Source: Membranipora membranacea
Taxonomy: Eukaryota; Bryozoa; Gymnolaemata; Cheilostomatida; Membraniporidae
Reading direction: 5' to 3'
NCBI GenBank assembly: GCA_914767715.1
Contig: OU612065.1
Location: forward strand, 1,304,001-1,364,000
DNA length: 60,000 nt
In this document: positions 58,701 through 60,000 of the stretch, piece by piece
Layout: each line of letters begins with the position of its first letter
How positions within the stretch are numbered: the stretch's first letter is position 1
The notes under the pieces: generated by a model
Seen by the model: the letters and a program-made list of their open reading frames with translations, nothing else
Database searches by the model: none
What the model was told of the DNA's origin: nothing
Translations under genes and position numbers: made by a program

Positions 58701-59683
58701 CATTTATCTATGATGAGATGTATAGGTACAATGATATTGAGGTTTTGCATCAGCATGAATACAGTGCAGAACACATAGACTTCTCGCAAGATTTGATATC
58801 AATAAAGGCTATGAAATTTTCACTGGGTGCCCTTGTGACAGTCACTGGTTGGTCAATGTCGATGGGTAGTCTTGGCTGTGCAGATTGTGCAATCATTTAT
58901 GCCCAAGACAGATAATTAGCGGAAAAAGCTCTGCCCTTCATAGCAAGGAAAGCTCTGCCTTCATGACAAGGAAAAACTCTGCCTTCTTAACAAATCTGAA
59001 TATCGGTACACACTTGAGATCTCCTCAAAAGTCACAGTGAATCATCATTAGTTGATTCTTATCAATGTTTCTCTGTCCTGTTATTGGAGGCTTGGATAAC
59101 GTCATTACTTTTTTACAACTCAGCGAATGTTTATGTTTAGAAAAGGCCCGGGTCACCAGAGAGGCTGATATAGCAAGACTAGGAAGACTAGATATTTGTA
59201 CACAGCATAGAGTATTCATCTGCATGTCTTGAATAAAAACAAACCACAATAAAACTTAACTCACCATTCACAAGCTCTTAGAATCCACGCACAGATAATC
59301 CAGAGTGACATCATAAATACCACCATAACTGTGCCAGGAAATATGTTCATCAATGTTTTCAGCACAAATCTGGTATTAAATGTGATTTTGTTTAGCGCAC
59401 CGATACTCCTAGATGAAGCATCAGTGAAGAGTTTGCTGTGAAGAAGCATGACTCTGATGATTAAATATAGCCTCATGAACATGGGAATAGAGAAAATAAC
59501 ATCTAGTGGGACGTCCTCCACCAGCCACACCAGTGTTTTGATATCTAATATAGCCCATTTGAATGAGTATGCACCAGGTAGGGGGTGTATCGCACACACC
59601 ACTAGTTCTATGACTATTTGACATATTCGCCGCCAAGACATGGTTATCCTCCAGTCTTCTATACAGTTATCAACCACAAAAAG
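55768..59683 (-). CDS. Small-conductance calcium-activated potassium channel (SK/KCNN type), 5' end outside window
   Basis: Exons on the minus strand: 59683-59265, 58632-58497, 57928-57818, 57705-57578, 57347-57278, 56371-56270, 55962-55768. They join in frame to 386 codons plus stop; the upstream exons (N-terminus, S1, S2) lie beyond 60000. Blocks in order: [25 protein letters not shown] (S3), [20 protein letters not shown] and [16 protein letters not shown] (S4 and linker), S5, [15 protein letters not shown] with the K+ selectivity filter GYGD, S6 [19 protein letters not shown], then the calmodulin-binding domain ([39 protein letters not shown]) and a coiled coil ([16 protein letters not shown]). 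Calmodulin bound here gates the tetramer by Ca2+. The Ser/Arg-containing tail is short compared with vertebrate SK proteins. Identification is certain at family level; the subtype cannot be assigned. Confidence 0.94.
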
Positions 59684-60000
59684 CTACAATCAGAAATAAA
59701 GATCCGTAATTGTCTCGCTTCCTGAATTAGACCCAAAACAATCGCAATGACATAATGTATGACTATTTCTGAAATGAGTTAAAAAATGAACTCGCATCTT
59801 AAATGGTATGAAACTGAACAGCCATATTCAACTAATTAATGTTTTTTACATAAGGGTAAAACGGAGCCTTTGTGTCATCACACACCACCATATGACAATA
59901 ATCTGTTACATACTGATGTGGTCAGATATTACTATTAGCCTATGTAGAATTATTGGTGGACATATACAGAATGCAAGACCACCAACAATGACTTAGAATT
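59684..60000 (-). other. Intron of the SK channel gene at the window edge
   Basis: The exon starting at 59683 is preceded by an acceptor (GATTGTAG), so this stretch is intron on the minus strand. No S1-S2 coding sequence is present before the window ends. Confidence 0.7.

Noticed and set aside
1-60000. CRISPR array, bacterial operon, phage or toxin genes
   Set aside because: Intron-containing metazoan genes and retroelements throughout; the tandem repeats found lack spacer structure.

Overview
This window is animal nuclear DNA. It is AT-rich, genes are split by short GT-AG introns, and most intergenic space is microsatellites, hairpin elements and decayed retroelements. Three recognisable genes are metazoan: RCL1, FIS1 and an SK-type (KCNN-like) calcium-activated potassium channel. 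A family of ROC-COR-Death proteins and a tRNA-derived SINE fit an early-branching aquatic invertebrate such as a sponge, placozoan or cnidarian. The sequence alone does not settle which.

Layout. At 0.4-1.1 kb there is the 3' part of an unidentified plus-strand gene, running into diverged ~300-bp tandem repeats. From 6.6 to 25.7 kb, three tandem minus-strand paralogues (A 6601-11283, B 12824-17979, C 20045-25693) share exon number, splice phases and nearly identical exon lengths. From 25.7 to 38 kb there are no convincing genes, but there are hairpin elements, a Ty3/gypsy pol remnant and LINE remnants. RCL1 (9 exons, plus strand) fills 38.1-43.2 kb, with a SINE, a long palindrome and a TIR element in its introns. 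A minus-strand coiled-coil gene with five copies of an 'SxSFxxxMxxLF' repeat occupies 43.8-49.9 kb, followed by a small SKICH-like two-exon gene at 50.3-50.8 kb. A 452-bp Mutator-like MITE (9-bp target duplication) lies at 51.3-51.8 kb, FIS1 (plus) at 53.0-54.7 kb, and the SK channel (minus, 5' end outside the window) at 55.8-59.7 kb.

The likely undescribed system is the three-gene cluster. Each protein is a ROCO GTPase with the order Roc half 1 (P-loop and switch I), then about 375-400 residues carrying some ten membrane segments, then Roc half 2 (DFAGQ/H, THxD), COR, and a C-terminal Death-like domain. A polytopic membrane domain therefore sits inside the GTPase fold, between G2 and G3. Ten crossings would return both Roc halves to the same side of the membrane, so the GTPase could be read as a membrane-embedded sensor or channel module coupled to Death-domain signalling. 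The paralogues differ in GTPase motifs: A looks intact, B has lost the THxD aspartate, and C carries DFAGH instead of DFAGQ.

All exon models were joined by eye from splice sites, frame and paralogue or homologue comparison. No transcript or database search was available.
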